This document shows positions 37,434-50,729 of a stretch of 64,000 nucleotides of DNA, piece by piece. A program made the translations under genes and the position numbers. Numbering within the stretch: position 1 is the stretch's first letter; the number at the start of each line of letters is the position of its first letter. The notes below the pieces were generated by a model. That model was not told the origin of the DNA and ran no database searches. It was given only the letters and a program-made list of their open reading frames with translations. The stretch spans positions 124,001 through 188,000 of the forward strand of contig CANNZV010000339.1 of NCBI GenBank assembly GCA_947561585.1, written 5' to 3'. The stretch is from Caprella mutica. Lineage: Eukaryota > Arthropoda > Malacostraca > Amphipoda > Caprellidae.

Positions 37434-38193
37434 AGGCTTTTCAACCTCTTGATATAGGCTTTTCAACCTGTTGATTTAGGCTTTTCAACCTGTTGATATA
37501 GGCTTTTCAATCTGTTGATTTAGGCTTTTCAACCTGTTGATATAGGCTTTTCAATCTGTTGATATAGGCTTTTCAATCTGTTGATATAGGCTTTTCAACC
37601 TGTTGACATAGGCTTTTTAATCTGTTGATATAGGCTTTTCAACCTGTTGATATAGGCTTTTCAACCTGTTGATATAGGCTTTTCAACCTGTTGATATAGG
37701 CTTTTCAACCTGTTGATATGGCTTTTCAACCTGTTGATATGGCTTTTCAACCTGTTGATATGGCTTTTCAACCTGTTGATATAGGCTTTTTAATCTGTTG
37801 ATATAGGCTTTTCAACCTGTTGATATAGGCTTTTCAACCTGTTGATATGGCTTTTCAATCTGTTGATATAGGCTTTTCAACCTGTTGATATAGGCTTTTC
37901 AAACTGTTGATATGGCTTTTCAACCTGTTGATATAGGCTTTTCAACCTGTTGATATAGGCTTTTCAATCTGTTGATATAGGCTTTTCAATCTGTTGATAT
38001 AGGCTTTTCAACCTGTTGATATAGGCTTTTCAACCTGTTGATATGTCTTTTCAACCTGTTGATATAGGCTTTTCAATCTGTTGAAATAGGCTTTTCAATC
38101 TGTTGATATAGGCTTTTCAACCTGTTGATATAGGCTTTTCAACCTGTTGATATGTCTTTTCAACCTGTTGATATAGGCTATTCAACCTGTTGA
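37434..38193. repeat. 22-bp tandem array (21-bp variants), about 35 units
   Basis: The unit is ggcttttcaacctgttgata plus ta. A 21-bp variant lacking one base (gatatggc) recurs in clusters; cct/tct variants are intermixed. Confidence 0.95.
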
Positions 38194-38990
38194 ATTAATT
38201 GAAGCTTGTTAAATCTTACAATTTTTATGAACCAATCTAATAATTTTTAAATACATCGGAATAAAATTATCAAAACAGCGTAATTAATGAGATATAGCGG
38301 TATAGTATTAAGTTTAGTAATCTAGTTTCAAAAAGTAAAAAGTTATTTTATGTTATAATAAACGGCATATCATGCAGTTATTATATTATATGCGAAATAT
38401 TATCATATTAATATTTATGCGAAATACTGTAATGAAAAATTGCTACAGTTACTAAATTAATTGACGTAGAATTACATTTACTCGTTGAATGAAAAATCAG
38501 CGCTATAGTCTACCTATAGTGTATAACCAGTGAGGTAGACATAGAAAATAAATGTGCCAACAGAAAGTTATTCTTTTAAATTAATCGAATCAAATTCTTT
38601 ATTTAATACTATCTGCAAAGATTGTTTGTTATTTTGTTTGATGTGAAGGTTTTTCAGTAACAACATTTAGAATATTAGTGGAAATTGAATTCTCCAGAAA
38701 ATACCTCTTTTTATTGGTTGGAAACTTCAAAAGCAATGTATGTAATATATATAACGGTTATATAAAGAAAACTGGTTATGTGAAGAATATTACATTAGAT
38801 TATTAATAATAAACTATGATTAGATTATTATATAAAAGATGTTTTGTTGTGAACATTTTAACATATTTTTAGTGAAAAGAGTCGACATCGTGGAAAATAT
38901 TTCGCCTTATTTAGTTGGATAAACTAATGAATATATGGAATAAACGTGAAAAGAAAAATGCATAATAAACTTATACAAAGAATGACAATA
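38194..38990. other. AT-rich stretch, no feature
   Basis: Nothing recognisable. Confidence 0.5.
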
Positions 38991-39175
38991 GGGTCAGTTC
39001 CGAATTATCGGTCAGTTCCACATCTTCGGTCATATAAGAAAAAACTATATAATAATTATTATTTCAGTTGGTTGAGTAAAAACAACCAACCCGGCCTAGT
39101 GAAATAATTATTATTTTATCGTTTTTTCTTATATGACCGAAGATGTGGAACTGACCGATAATTCAGAACTTACCC
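38991..39175. mobile_element. MITE family 1, copy 7, one core arm deleted
   Basis: gggtcagttccgaattatcg on the left, taattcagaacttaccc on the right, TA on both sides. It carries the ggttgagtaaaaacaacc core of copy 4, but only the left core arm remains. Confidence 0.92.
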
Positions 39176-39853
39176 TATACTTCAAAAATATAAGAAGTAC
39201 AATTATTATTGCACATACGAAAGAAAATAGATGTGACAAATAGAATAAATAGGTATATGCCATCAAAGAAAACAATGTCAACATTAATGTTATTACAGGG
39301 CAAATAGAGCTGTAACAATTATAGAGAAATGTCACATTGCATCAGATACAAGAAACGATGTGACTAATTTAAAATAATAATAGAAATATAGGTTCTTGAA
39401 GTTTTTTCGTAGTAATTGCATTATTGTACAATCCGTATGAATATTTACCATGCATATAATTTTAATAGATATATTCATATTCGAATCATTTATTTAAAAC
39501 TAATAAAACACAAATAAATCAATAGAAATTCAATTTATTAAAATATATTTCAATAAAATGATTTAAATAATTTACAATTGAACTATAGCGTTACTATATA
39601 TAACCATTAAAAAAAATACCCTAATTATAATAGGGAAGCTGCAAGAACAAGTCATAACAAACTATACAATGATACTCATAAAGGACTGGAAAGTGCTCAT
39701 ATATGAGCCATTCAATGGGTTATGAGCAAACACATGCGTGTTTCTCACATATGAGCCAATATGAGTGCTGGCAAATAGAGGGAGGAAGTTATCAATAAAC
39801 GACTGACTAAGATGAAATAAATGTACCATGGTGAAAAAGTACAGTGTCATTAC

Positions 39854-40029
39854 TAGGGTTGTGACAATGTGCTTTGGAAATCATACATCCCGAAAATATT
39901 GTAGTAGAGAATTGAACAGTATTGAATCGTTCAAAAATCAACGATATACAGTATTCGATACCATTTCATTTCGGTTCGTCGATGATACTCTCAATATCTA
40001 TGATTTTAAATCATATTGTCACAATCCTG
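39854..40029. mobile_element. Candidate hAT-like MITE
   Basis: Ends tagggttgtgacaatgtg and the complement of caggattgtgacaatatg. The TAGGGTTGTGACAAT-type terminus and the inner acgatatacagtattcgata resemble hAT MITEs by memory. Flanking octamers match at only 5 of 8 positions, so the duplication is not firm. Confidence 0.5.
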
Positions 40030-41161
40030 GTTATGTCCATTAGACCAACAAATGAGAAAAAAATTAATCTAGCGTCTTATATAGCTTATCATTATTAATA
40101 AATCTAGTATCCATGATACTGTTTTTGAAAAAATATAAAAGAAAACCTACATATACTGTATTATTTTGTATCCAAGATACAGTGATTGGTTTATCATGGA
40201 TACAAATTAATGCAAACCCTATACTGTAAATTAACCCAATATTTACTTATGTGAACTACTCTAAACTTTGACCATATAATTATATTATATGGTATTCCGA
40301 ACAAATTTATTATCAAACTATAGATTAGATTTACCTTCAAGCTAATGAATGACGTCAGGGGAACTCAACGACGGTTACGACGTTGAAATTATCGAGAGAG
40401 TTTTCGAAGTCTGTAATAGAAAAAAGAATAATATAATAATATGAAAATTAACTTATAATCACTTTTTAATTGAAAAGAAAACATTTTTTTATTAAAAACT
40501 AAAGCACAGAAAATAACATCCCATTAATCTAAACATATTGATTTATTATTTCATTCATCATACATTAATATAAATTAGCTACATGGCAACTCATGACAGT
40601 GATGACGTCACACAGCACAATGCCCGCATGAAATAATATAAGCTTCAATTGTAAGTAAATAAACACTGTAAATCGCTTTGATAGGATTATTAGTCTATTA
40701 TCGAGTTGTTACCATTAATGAGGAACAATTTCAAACTCGATTTGTTAGTCTAATAATTAAATAAAAATATTAACATAATTTAAAAAGAATATACAAATAT
40801 TATAAAAACTGCTGTAAAATGGTGACCAATTGGGTCCTGTTTTCATTTATTTTATTACTAATTAATAGTTTCCATTTTGGTTACCTCGTAATTATTTTAC
40901 CCGTAATTTAACAGAAAATATATTTTATACAAAAAAAACACATTAATATAATTCAAATTCTATATGCCTCAACTGCATATTGCGAACACATGTCAGTAAC
41001 ATAGAACAAAAAATAATGCAAATGTTCAACTGCCTTCAAATTCAATCAATATTATTATTTTATTATTTACCTGTTACGTCTTACTTTAGAGTAAGTGTAT
41101 GAAAATGATATACTAAAATGTTAGATGATATACAATTGAGTTACCAAACATGAAGTACAGC
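40030..41161. other. AT-rich stretch; decayed palindromic core near 40110-40205
   Basis: tagtatccatgatactg and gtttatcatggatacaaat are diverged arms of the core shared by the MITEs. No gene. Confidence 0.5.
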
Positions 41162-42709
41162 TACCAAATAGATAACCATTGCTATAACCATTGCTAACCA
41201 TTGCTATAACCATTGCTAACCATTGCTATAACCATTGCTAACCATTGCTATAACCATTGCTAACCATTACTATAACCATTGCTAACCATTACTATAACCA
41301 TTGCTAACCATTACTTACTCTTGCTAACCATTGCTAACCATTACTATAACCATTGCTAACCATTGCTATAACCATTGCTAACCATTGCTATAACCATTGC
41401 TAACCATTACTATAACCATTGCTAACCATTACTTACTCTTGCTAACCATTGCTAACCATTGCTAACCATTGCTAACCCTTGCTAACCATTGCTAACCATT
41501 GCTAACCATTGCTAACCATTACTAACCATTGCTAACCATTGCTAACCATTACTAACCATTGCTAACCATTGCTAACCATTGCTAACCATTACTTACCATT
41601 ACTAACCCTTGCTAACCATTGCTATAACCATTGCTAACCATTGCTAACCCTTACTTACCATTGCTAACCCTTGCTAACCATTGCTAACCATTGCTAACCA
41701 TTGCTAACCATTACTTATCATTGCTAACCATTGCTAACCATTACTAACCATTGCTAACCATTGCTAACCATTGCTAACCATTGCTAACCATTACTAACCA
41801 TTGCTAACCATCGCTAACCATTGCTAACCATTGCTAACCATTGCTAACCATTACTTATCATTGCTAACCATTGCTAACCATTGCTAACCATTGCTAACCA
41901 TTACTAACCATTGCTAACCATTACTAACCATCGCTAACCATTGCTAACCATTGCTAACCATTGCTAACCATTGCTAACCATTGCTAACCATTGCTAACCA
42001 TTACTAACCATTACTAACCATTACTAACCATTGCTAACCATTGCTAACCCTTGCTAACCATTGCTAACCATTGCTAACCATTACTAACCATTGCTATAAC
42101 CATTGCTAACCATTGCTATAACCATTGCTAACCATTACTTATCATTGCTAACCATTGCTATAACCATTGCTAACCATTACTTATCATTGCTAACCATTGC
42201 TAACCATTGCTAACCATTGCTAACCATTGCTAACCATTACTTACCATTGCTAACCATTGCTAACCATTGCTAACCATTGCTATAACCATTGCTAACCATT
42301 GCTAACCATTACTTACCATTGCTAACCATTACTTACCATTGCTAACCATTGCTAACCATTGCTAACCATTACTTACCATTGCTAACCATTGCTAACCATT
42401 GCTAACCATTGCTAACCATTGCTATAACCATTGCTAACCATTGCTAACCATTACTAACCATTGCTATAACCAATGCTAACCATTTCACTAGTTACCAAAG
42501 AGATAACCATTACTAACCATTGCTAACCATTGCTAACCATTACTTACCATTGCTAACCATTGCTAACCATTGCTAACCATTGCTAACCATTGCTAACCAT
42601 TGCTAACCATTGCTAACCATTGCTATAACCATTGCTAACCATTACTAACCATTGCTAACCATTGCTAACCATTACTTACCATTACTAACCATTGCTAACC
42701 ATTGCTAAC
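41162..42709. repeat. 10-bp tandem array (accattgcta) with 16-bp and other variants
   Basis: Dominated by aaccattgct units, with insertions giving aaccattgctat and aaccattact. The left edge has taccaaatagataaccattg, which resembles the unit of the array to its right. Isolated longer units already occur at 42485-42510. Confidence 0.95.
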
Positions 42710-44462
42710 CATTACACTAGATACCAAAGAGATAACCATTGCTAACCATTGCACTAGATACCAAAGAGATAACCATTGCTAACCATTGCACTAGATACCA
42801 AAGAAATAACCATTGCTAACCATTGCACTAGATACCAAAGAGATAACCATTGCTAACCATTGCACTAGATACCAAAGAGATAACCATTACACTAGATACC
42901 AAAGAGATAACCATTGCTAACCATTACACTATAGATACCAAAGAGATAACCATTGCTAACCATTGCACTAGATACCAAAGAGATAATCATTGCTAACCAT
43001 TGCACTAGATACCAAAGAGATAACCATTGCTAACCATTTCACTAGTTACCAAAGAGATAACCATTGCTAACCATTTCACTAATTACCAAAGAGATAACCA
43101 TTGTTAACCATTGCACTAGATACCAAAGAGATAACCATTGCTAACCATTGCACTAGATACCAAAGAGATAACCATTGCTAACCATTACACTATAGATACC
43201 AAAGAGATAACCATTGCTAACCATTACACTATAGATACCAAAGAGATAACCATTGTTAACCATTGCACTAGATACCAAAGAGATAACCATTGCTAACCAT
43301 TACACTAGATACCAAAGATATAACCATTGCTAACCATTGCACTAGATACCAAAGAGATAACCATTGCTAACCATTTCACTAGTTACCAAAGAGATAACCA
43401 TTGCTAACCATTGCACTAGATACCAAAGAGATAACCATTGCTAACCATTGCACTAGATACCAAAGAGATAACCATTGCTAACCATTGCACTAGATACCAA
43501 AGAGATAACCATTACACTAGATACCAAAGAGATAACCATTGCTAACCATTACACTAGATACCAAAGAGATAACCATTGCTAACCATTGCACTAGATACCA
43601 AAGAGATAATCATTGCTAACCATTGCACTAGATACCAAAGAGATAACCATTGCTAACCATTTCACTAGTTACCAAAGAGATAACCATTGCTAACCATTTC
43701 ACTAATTACCAAAGAGATAACCATTGCTAACCATTGCACTAGATACCAAAGAGATAACCATTGCTAACCATTGCACTAGATACCAAAGAGATAACCATTG
43801 CTAACCATTGCACTAGATACCAAAGAGATAATCATTGCTAACCATTGCACTAGATACCAAAGAGATAACCATTGCTAACCATTTCACTAGTTACCAAAGA
43901 GATAACCATTGCTAACCATTTCACTAATTACCAAAGAGATAACCATTGCTAACCATTGCACTAGATACCAAAGAGATAACCATTGCTAACCATTGCACTA
44001 GATACCAAAGAGATAACCATTGCTAACCATTGCACTAGATACCAAAGAGATAACCATTGCTAACCATTTCACTAGTTACCAAAGAGATAACCATTGCTAA
44101 CCATTGCACTAGATACCAAAGAGATAACCATTGCTAACCATTGCACTAGATACCAAAGAGATAACCATTGCTAACCATTGCACTAGATACCAAAGAGATA
44201 ACCATTGCTAACTATTGCACTAGATACCAAAGAGATAACCATTGCTAACCATTGCACTAGATACCAAAGAGATAACCATTGCTAACCATTGCACTAGATA
44301 CCAAAGAGATAACCATTGCTAACCATTACACTAGATACCAAAGAGATAACCATTGCTAACCATTGCACTAGATACCAAAGAGATAACCATTGCTAACCAT
44401 TACACTAGATACCAAAGAGATAACCATTGCTAACCATTACACTAGATACCAAAGAGATAGCC
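42710..44462. repeat. 37-bp tandem array, about 45 units, containing the 10-bp word
   Basis: The unit begins ataccaaagagataaccatt and ends gctaaccattgcactag. It contains two copies of the neighbouring array's accattgcta word. Variants (ttcactagtt, acactag, ttcactaatt) recur in the same order, suggesting multi-unit duplication blocks. Confidence 0.95.
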
Positions 44463-44656
44463 ATTGCTAACCACCCCTATAATGAGATAATGTGTGTTAT
44501 TCCCTGCAATAACCAATGGTTGCAACCACACCACCTCTTTAACTGGTTTCCTGGACAAACCACAATGGTAGTGTTTTTTTTTTTTTTGCAGCTTGTCATT
44601 TAAAAGTCGAGAGGAGTTTTTGAGATACAAAACTGAAGAGGAGACATCCTACTGTA

Positions 44657-44900
44657 GCTAGGGAACTAGTGCTACTGACTAGTGACTAGTTGGGGACTAG
44701 TGCTACTGACTAGTGACTAGTTGGGGACTAGTGCTACTGACTAGTGACTAGTTGGGAACTAGTGCTACTGACTAGTGACTAGTTGGGGACTAGTGCTACT
44801 GACTAGTGACTAGTTAGGGACTAGTGCTACTGACTAGTGACTAGTTGGGGACTAGTGCTACTGACTAGTTGGGGACCAGTGAATAGCAGGGGACTAGTGA
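44657..44900. repeat. 31-bp tandem array, about 7 units
   Basis: The unit begins ggggactagtgctactgact and ends agtgactagtt; rich in ACTAGT palindromes. Confidence 0.93.
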
Positions 44901-44920
44901 ATAGTAGGGGACTAGGGAAT

Positions 44921-45455
44921 AGTGACTCTGCTCATTAACTAGTGACTCTGCTCATAACTAGTGACTCTGCTCATAAACAAGTGACTTTGCTCATTAACTA
45001 GTGACTCTGCTCATAACTAGTGACTCTGCTCATAACTAGTGACTTTGCTCATAACTAGTGACTCTGCTCATTAACTAGTGACTCTGCTCATTAACTAGTG
45101 ACTCTGCTCAAAACTAGTGACTCTGCTCATAACTAGTGACTCTGCTCATAACTAGTGACTCTGTTCATAACTAGTGACTCTGCTCATAACTAGTGACTCT
45201 GCTCATAACTAGTGACTCTACTCATAACTAGTGACTCTACTCATAACTAGTGACTTTGCTCATAACTAGTGACTTTGCTCATAACTAGTGACTCTGCTCA
45301 TTAACTAGTGACTCTGCTCAAAACTAGTGACTCTGCTCATAACTAGTGACTCTGCTCATAACTAGTGACACTGTTCATAACTAGTGACTCTGCTCATAAC
45401 TAGTGACTCTGCTCATAACTAGTGACTCTGCTCGTAACTAGTGACTTTGCTCCTT
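44921..45455. repeat. 19-bp tandem array, about 28 units
   Basis: The unit is agtgactctgctcataact, with 20-bp variants (ttaact). Shares actagtgact with the array immediately to its left. Confidence 0.95.
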
Positions 45456-45834
45456 AAAACTCAATCAATAACTCATGATTCTGCTCATAATCTCATAATA
45501 ATTTTCATGACTTGACTCTGCTCATAACATCTCTATAGCTACTCATAGTATCATTATTAGGACCTCGGTACTTCATTATAATTTGTACACAATAACCATG
45601 GCAGTAAAATTACACACGTAGAATAATTACACATGACGCGCAATTGAGGATGACTTAGATAGAATAATCATCCGTTATAAAAGTAATGTCAACATCTTGC
45701 TCTTGCTATTGTGCTAACAAGAGTTAGACTGATGTACACTGCCACCAATTGAAACATTGCTACGTCATTGGACTAGCGATAATTGAATTAATTTTTTCTT
45801 TTAATTTAGTAGGTATATTCTATAATACTGTATA

Positions 45835-45989
45835 GGGTTAGTCACGAAATATCGGTCAGTTTCAAATATTCGGTCACATAAGAAAAAACGATATTATAAA
45901 AATTTACTCATGATACAAAAAAAAATAGTTATATCGTTTTTCTCATATGACCGAAGATGTGAAACCGACCGATATTTCGTAACTAACCC
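45835..45989. mobile_element. MITE family 1, copy 8
   Basis: gggttagtcacgaaatatcg on the left, gatatttcgtaactaaccc on the right, TA on both sides. The two ends share changes from the family consensus (ttag, aata). Confidence 0.92.
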
Positions 45990-46312
45990 TAGGCATATTA
46001 TTACTGTGTAATAGAAAGGAATCATGACCCTTCATGTTAGATATGCGGCATATAAAACTCCTTACGACTTTAGCCACTGCCCAAAGTTTACTAATCAAAA
46101 GAATATATCAATAACCAAAAGCAATAAACGAAGCCATTGCAAAGAACAAACTTCAGTTAAACTGAACCAAACTTTGCTAGAGTATACTCTGAATTCATTA
46201 GAAACTTTACAAATTACTACTACGATCTCTTCATTAATTATTACATCAAAAATGGAACAGTCGTCAAAGATTTAAGTAAACTTTAGAATGGAGATGGAAA
46301 CAAATTAAGCGG
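45990..46312. other. No gene recognised
   Basis: The open frame 46024-46275 is threonine/lysine-rich with no domain, most likely chance. Confidence 0.45.
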
Positions 46313-46975
46313 TAGTCTGAACCATATACGCTAGATAATTAGTACTCTGAACCACACACTAGATAATTAGAACATTGAACCACACGCTAGATAATTAGTA
46401 CTCTGAACCATATGCTAGATAAATAGTACCTTGAACCATACGCTAGATAATTAGAACATTGAACCACACGCTAGATAATTAGTACTCTGAACCATACGCT
46501 AGATAAATAGTACCTTGAACCATACGCTAGATAATTAGTACTCTAAATCTCACGCTGGCTAACTGATTTACACTCTAAATCACACGCTGGCTAACTGGTC
46601 CACTCTAAATCACACGCTGGCTAACTGATACACACTCTAAATCACACGCTGTCTAACTGGTACACTCTAAATCATACGGGAACCATACGCTAGATAATTA
46701 GTACTCTAAATTTCACGCTGGCTAACTGATATACACTCCAAATCACACGCTGGCTAACTATTTCACTCTAAATCACACGCTGGCTAACTGATACACGCTC
46801 TAAATCACACGCTGGCTAACTGGTACACTCTAGATCACACGCTGGTAACTGGTACACTCTAAATCACACGCTGGCTAACTGGTACACTCTAAATCACACG
46901 CTGGTAACTGGTACACTCTAAATCACACGCTGGCTAACTGATACACACTCTAAATCACACGCTGGCTAACTGGTA
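46313..46975. repeat. Compound array: 28-bp units passing into 30-bp units
   Basis: Left units contain cgctagataattagtactct then gaaccata; right units contain ctaaatcacacgctggctaa then ctggtacact. A single left-type unit reappears within the right part near 46680-46712. Confidence 0.9.
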
Positions 46976-47648
46976 GGTTAGGCACTCCACCCCTTAAATA
47001 ATTACTCCCTTATCACCCCATTAAAGTTCCTATTTACAATGGCAACAAAACACACACCGTAAAAACATGGTTTGCCAGCTACAAAAACCTCACCAAAATA
47101 CAGGGCTGAAAAGGACGGAGTTATGCTACTTATAATTACTGTGAATAACTTAGGTACTACCAAACATTTAGTTCAATAGGACAGGCAAATTTTTAATAAA
47201 TAATTATATCTATTCAGTGATATATGTTGTATATGATCTGTGCATTGTATGTGTATCACAATGCATGTTTAAAGTATCTCATCGTATATGTAACATCTAC
47301 ACAATTTAGTGCTAAGTTTAACAGTATAATATCCCTTGAAGTGAATGGTTAAATAATAGATGTTACTGCCCAGGGGAAACATAAAGGCAGTCTTTTATTT
47401 ACTAGCAAATACATTAAAACAAATTTACGATAGCGTGCATAGGTAATAGGTATGCAATTGTTGAGACATATTAATATACTGTTTCTATTGTTTATAATGT
47501 ATTTGGTATTACGTTTTGTGTCTTGTATACGACTATGTACTATATAATTTTAAGATAAATTCAATAAGTTATATAAATTAGTACCTAAATGTAAAAGGTA
47601 TATAGCAGTTGTTATGATAAACTATAACAATATTATGACATAAAATTA
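46976..47648. other. AT-rich stretch, no feature
   Basis: Nothing recognisable. Confidence 0.5.
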
Positions 47649-47813
47649 GGGAAAGTTACGAATTATTGGTCATTTTCATATCTTCGGTCATATAAGAAAA
47701 AATTATATAATAATAATTATAAATATTTTATTTAAATTTCTATCCATAATACTTCCAGATATCATGAATACCAATTAATATAAAAATAAATAATAAATTA
47801 TATCGTTTTTTCT
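47649..47813. mobile_element. MITE family 1, copy 9, right end missing
   Basis: gggaaagttacgaattattg on the left with TA before it. The interior keeps a diverged core and atatcgttttttctta, where it breaks off into another repeat instead of the right terminal repeat. Confidence 0.85.
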
Positions 47814-47860
47814 TATTACCTTCGCAAATTTGCGGAAGGTCATATTTTACCCAGCATTTA
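47814..47860 (+). mobile_element. 5' fragment of the Helitron-like repeat
   Basis: attaccttcgcaaatttgcg then gaaggtcatatttt matches the left end of the element at 33967. It begins where MITE copy 9 is interrupted. No matching 3' hairpin-CTAG end was found, so it is a fragment. Confidence 0.55.
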
Positions 47861-48538
47861 TTATGTATAGTATATACCCTAACTAGTTTCAACATAATAT
47901 GAGTATGTATATTATGACCATTGTATAAAATTAGCCTACTAAAGATTGCTTACTCATCGGCGCTGTCTCTTTGCATTGTCTATCATTTCCACATACTACA
48001 TATCAGTCGAAAAACACAGTTCAAAATATAACTCATTCTAATTCTAAAACACTAAGTCAAATGTACATCAAATATCGTCCATTCAATAGATATTGATAGT
48101 AAAAAGCTGAAAATAAAACTAATGCCATTGGTTGGATGGGCCCTTTAATAAAATCTTTCTTACAGGGAACAGATGAATAGCTTCAAAAGAGAAAAAAGAG
48201 ATAACCTTTACCTTGTTTCATTGACAAGTTCTCAGGTCCCACCGCTCGATAATCGTTATAACAAGATATAATAGAAATATTAATGACTTGTCAACTGTCG
48301 AGTTATTTATTATAAACTTCATTTTCTCGTTTATTTCTTATTATTAAAACATAAGAAATTTAAATACTGCCTTATTGTAACGACGATAAATACTTCCAGT
48401 TTTTTGCCAATAAATGGAACATAGTTACAGTAGAAATAAATTTATTTTATAAATTTATTTGTTACTAAAAACTGATGTACAATAACTAGCAAGCATAAAT
48501 AACCTGCAACTCAATAAATAAAAATAAATCGACTTTAA
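47861..48538. other. AT-rich stretch, no feature
   Basis: Nothing recognisable. Confidence 0.5.
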
Positions 48539-48697
48539 GGGTAAGTTCCGAGTTATGGAACGGTTCCACATATCCGATAACTTAAGAAAAAATAAATTCA
48601 ATTTAAATACTTATTTCCATCAGCAATACAATTAAAACTGTATTATTTTCTTATTCGACCGAAAATGTGGAACCGTTCGGTAACTCGTAACTTACCC
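48539..48697. mobile_element. MITE family 1, copy 10
   Basis: gggtaagttccgagttatgg on the left, gtaactcgtaacttaccc on the right. The sub-terminal word reads ggaacggttccac, a variant of the usual form. Confidence 0.85.
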
Positions 48698-49029
48698 CAG
48701 TTCAATGAAATGCAGTCTGTTTTCACGAGGCAATGCTATCGGTGCAATGCAATTCACACTTGAATAGAATTCAGAAGAGATAATTCATTATTCAGAGAGA
48801 CCCATTGTACGAAAACTGTGATTACATTCTTTCAGATTTTCTAAAGGAGAGTAACACTAGAGAACTGTCACAGGCCTAACCATATCAACACAATCTTAGT
48901 GTGACGTCATGATGACGTAGGCAAGGTACATTTTTAATATCAGAATTCTTTTTCGAAAATTTTCAACAAAAAATAATTCAAAAAAATTCAAAATTTTTTT
49001 AGAAATTTTTCAGATTTTTTAATTTTAAT

Positions 49030-49095
49030 TAATATTATATAGTTTCTTCTCATATGACCAAAGATGTGGAACCGACCGATAATTCGTAACTTACG
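49030..49095. mobile_element. MITE family 1, right end only (copy 11)
   Basis: ccaaagatgtggaaccgacc then gataattcgtaacttac, without a matching left end nearby. Confidence 0.75.
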
Positions 49096-49463
49096 GTGCA
49101 GCAGTGAAATGAGAAGGCCTAAGAGATTCAGAGGGTATGTTGTACATGGTGAAGTTCTTTATTAAAAGATGAGGGCTTACATTTCTGAAAGAAATCTCAG
49201 TGAATATGAGTCTGAGTCTTCAGAACCGCTTTGTCTGTGAATAAAAACTTAATTTCATTCTACCAACTCGGTTCTCTTTTGTTACTTTTAATTCGTATGG
49301 TAGTAGATTATAAAAAAATGATATATACGAAAAATATTCATTTTAATAATTCCAGAGAAATAATATTCTTTTGAATATTAATTGTGGAGTTGCACATTAA
49401 TCTTATTGTAAGGATTTTAATACTTTTTATAGACTCAGCATTGAAGATGATATATTTTACTAA

Positions 49464-49605
49464 GGGGCCGTGCACACGTAAGGTTTTTACATCTTTCCAC
49501 CAGATTTCCAGATCGTTTTTTCTTATATTCATGTGGAAAAAGTAGGAGGAGCTTAGCAAAAAGTCTGGTGGAGAGACTTAAAAAACCCTACGTGTGTACG
49601 GCCTT
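49464..49605. mobile_element. MITE family 2 (PIF/Harbinger-like), copy 2
   Basis: ggggccgtgcacacgtaagg on the left and cgtgtgtacggcctt on the right, flanked by TAA on both sides. Keeps only one arm of the interior (aggaggagcttagcaaaaag) and a short cgttttttcttatat. Confidence 0.78.
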
Positions 49606-50326
49606 TAAGCAATCAATCCATCCCTTTCATAATCTAATATAGTCCTGAAGCAAGAAAATAGCAAATATTTCCCCAGTCAAGATAGTACAGACAATGGGGT
49701 TGTAGCTTCAATCATCGTCTATTCGAAAGTTCAAACAAGTATCGAGAACTTAAAGATTCCTAACCCTATAGTCCGCTTCTGATCAGAATTCTTTCGATTA
49801 GACTAAATTACAAATGCAAGCATTTTTGTACTACCTATAACTTGATAAGCGGAAACTGTGAAGTACATTAAAGTTGCACTCAATGTTTGAATTGTAACTT
49901 GATGATGAGGGTGAAACAGTGATAAAAAAATGGCTAATGACCAGATAATTCAGTAAATTTATTAATCGCATTTCCCTCTACACTCAAAGAGGGCAAATAT
50001 GTCCCCTTTCAAATAATGTAGACTGCCAACAATTAAGATGTATTTTCCTTCATAAAGAACAGGTTTGAACACATGAGCATAGTTTATTAGTTAAGCAATA
50101 TTGGGAGTTATTTGTCCTCTTCTATTTTTTCACATGCTTCCTTTGCCTATATACAAATGGTAAAGAATCAGAGTGTATGTTTCATTTCACTTGTAAATTA
50201 ATTCGGGGCTTAATGGGTTAAACCACAGCTTGAGTGTGAAAATATTAAAATAAATAAACTATCATAACAGATATTGTGAGCAAACTTGATGAAAATTCAA
50301 ACAATTTATCTTCACAGTTTAGAGTA
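49606..50326. other. No feature recognised
   Basis: AT-rich; no gene or repeat identified. Confidence 0.5.
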
Positions 50327-50504
50327 GGGTAAGTTTCGAGTTATCGAGCACTTCCACATCTTCGAACACTTAGGATAAATATAAAATAAATAAATAAAAT
50401 TAAACTGGCAGCTTCAATATAAAAAAAAGTTAAATGATATATACTACATACTTTTTCCTACATGTTCGAAATTATATAACTGTTCAATAACTTGTAACTT
50501 ACCC
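50327..50504. mobile_element. MITE family 1, copy 12 (diverged)
   Basis: gggtaagtttcgagttatcg on the left, ataacttgtaacttaccc on the right, TA on both sides. The interior is unlike other copies. Confidence 0.85.
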
Positions 50505-50729
50505 TATATACAGTGCAATCTCTTTAAGCACCTCCAGTAATAGAGAAAAATAGGTACCGATAACGCATTCTCCAGCAGCCATCGGTCATTTATCGGTGAC
50601 GGCGAAAGGAAATTGAAAACAGATTCGCAAAATAAAAGGATATGAGAACTGCCCAGTAGGTCATAGAGAAATATTGGGGGAGAGTTCATGGGTGCAGAAA
50701 AGCTACGCAGTGTTTCCGATAAATGAAAT

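Noticed and set aside
41162..42709. Telomere-like repeat (ctaacc words)
   Set aside because: The unit is accattgcta, not a TTAGG or TTAGGG permutation, and it lies internally between other arrays.
44566..44594. Poly-T followed by CAG as a splice acceptor
   Set aside because: No downstream coding or exon-like sequence; it looks like a T-run.
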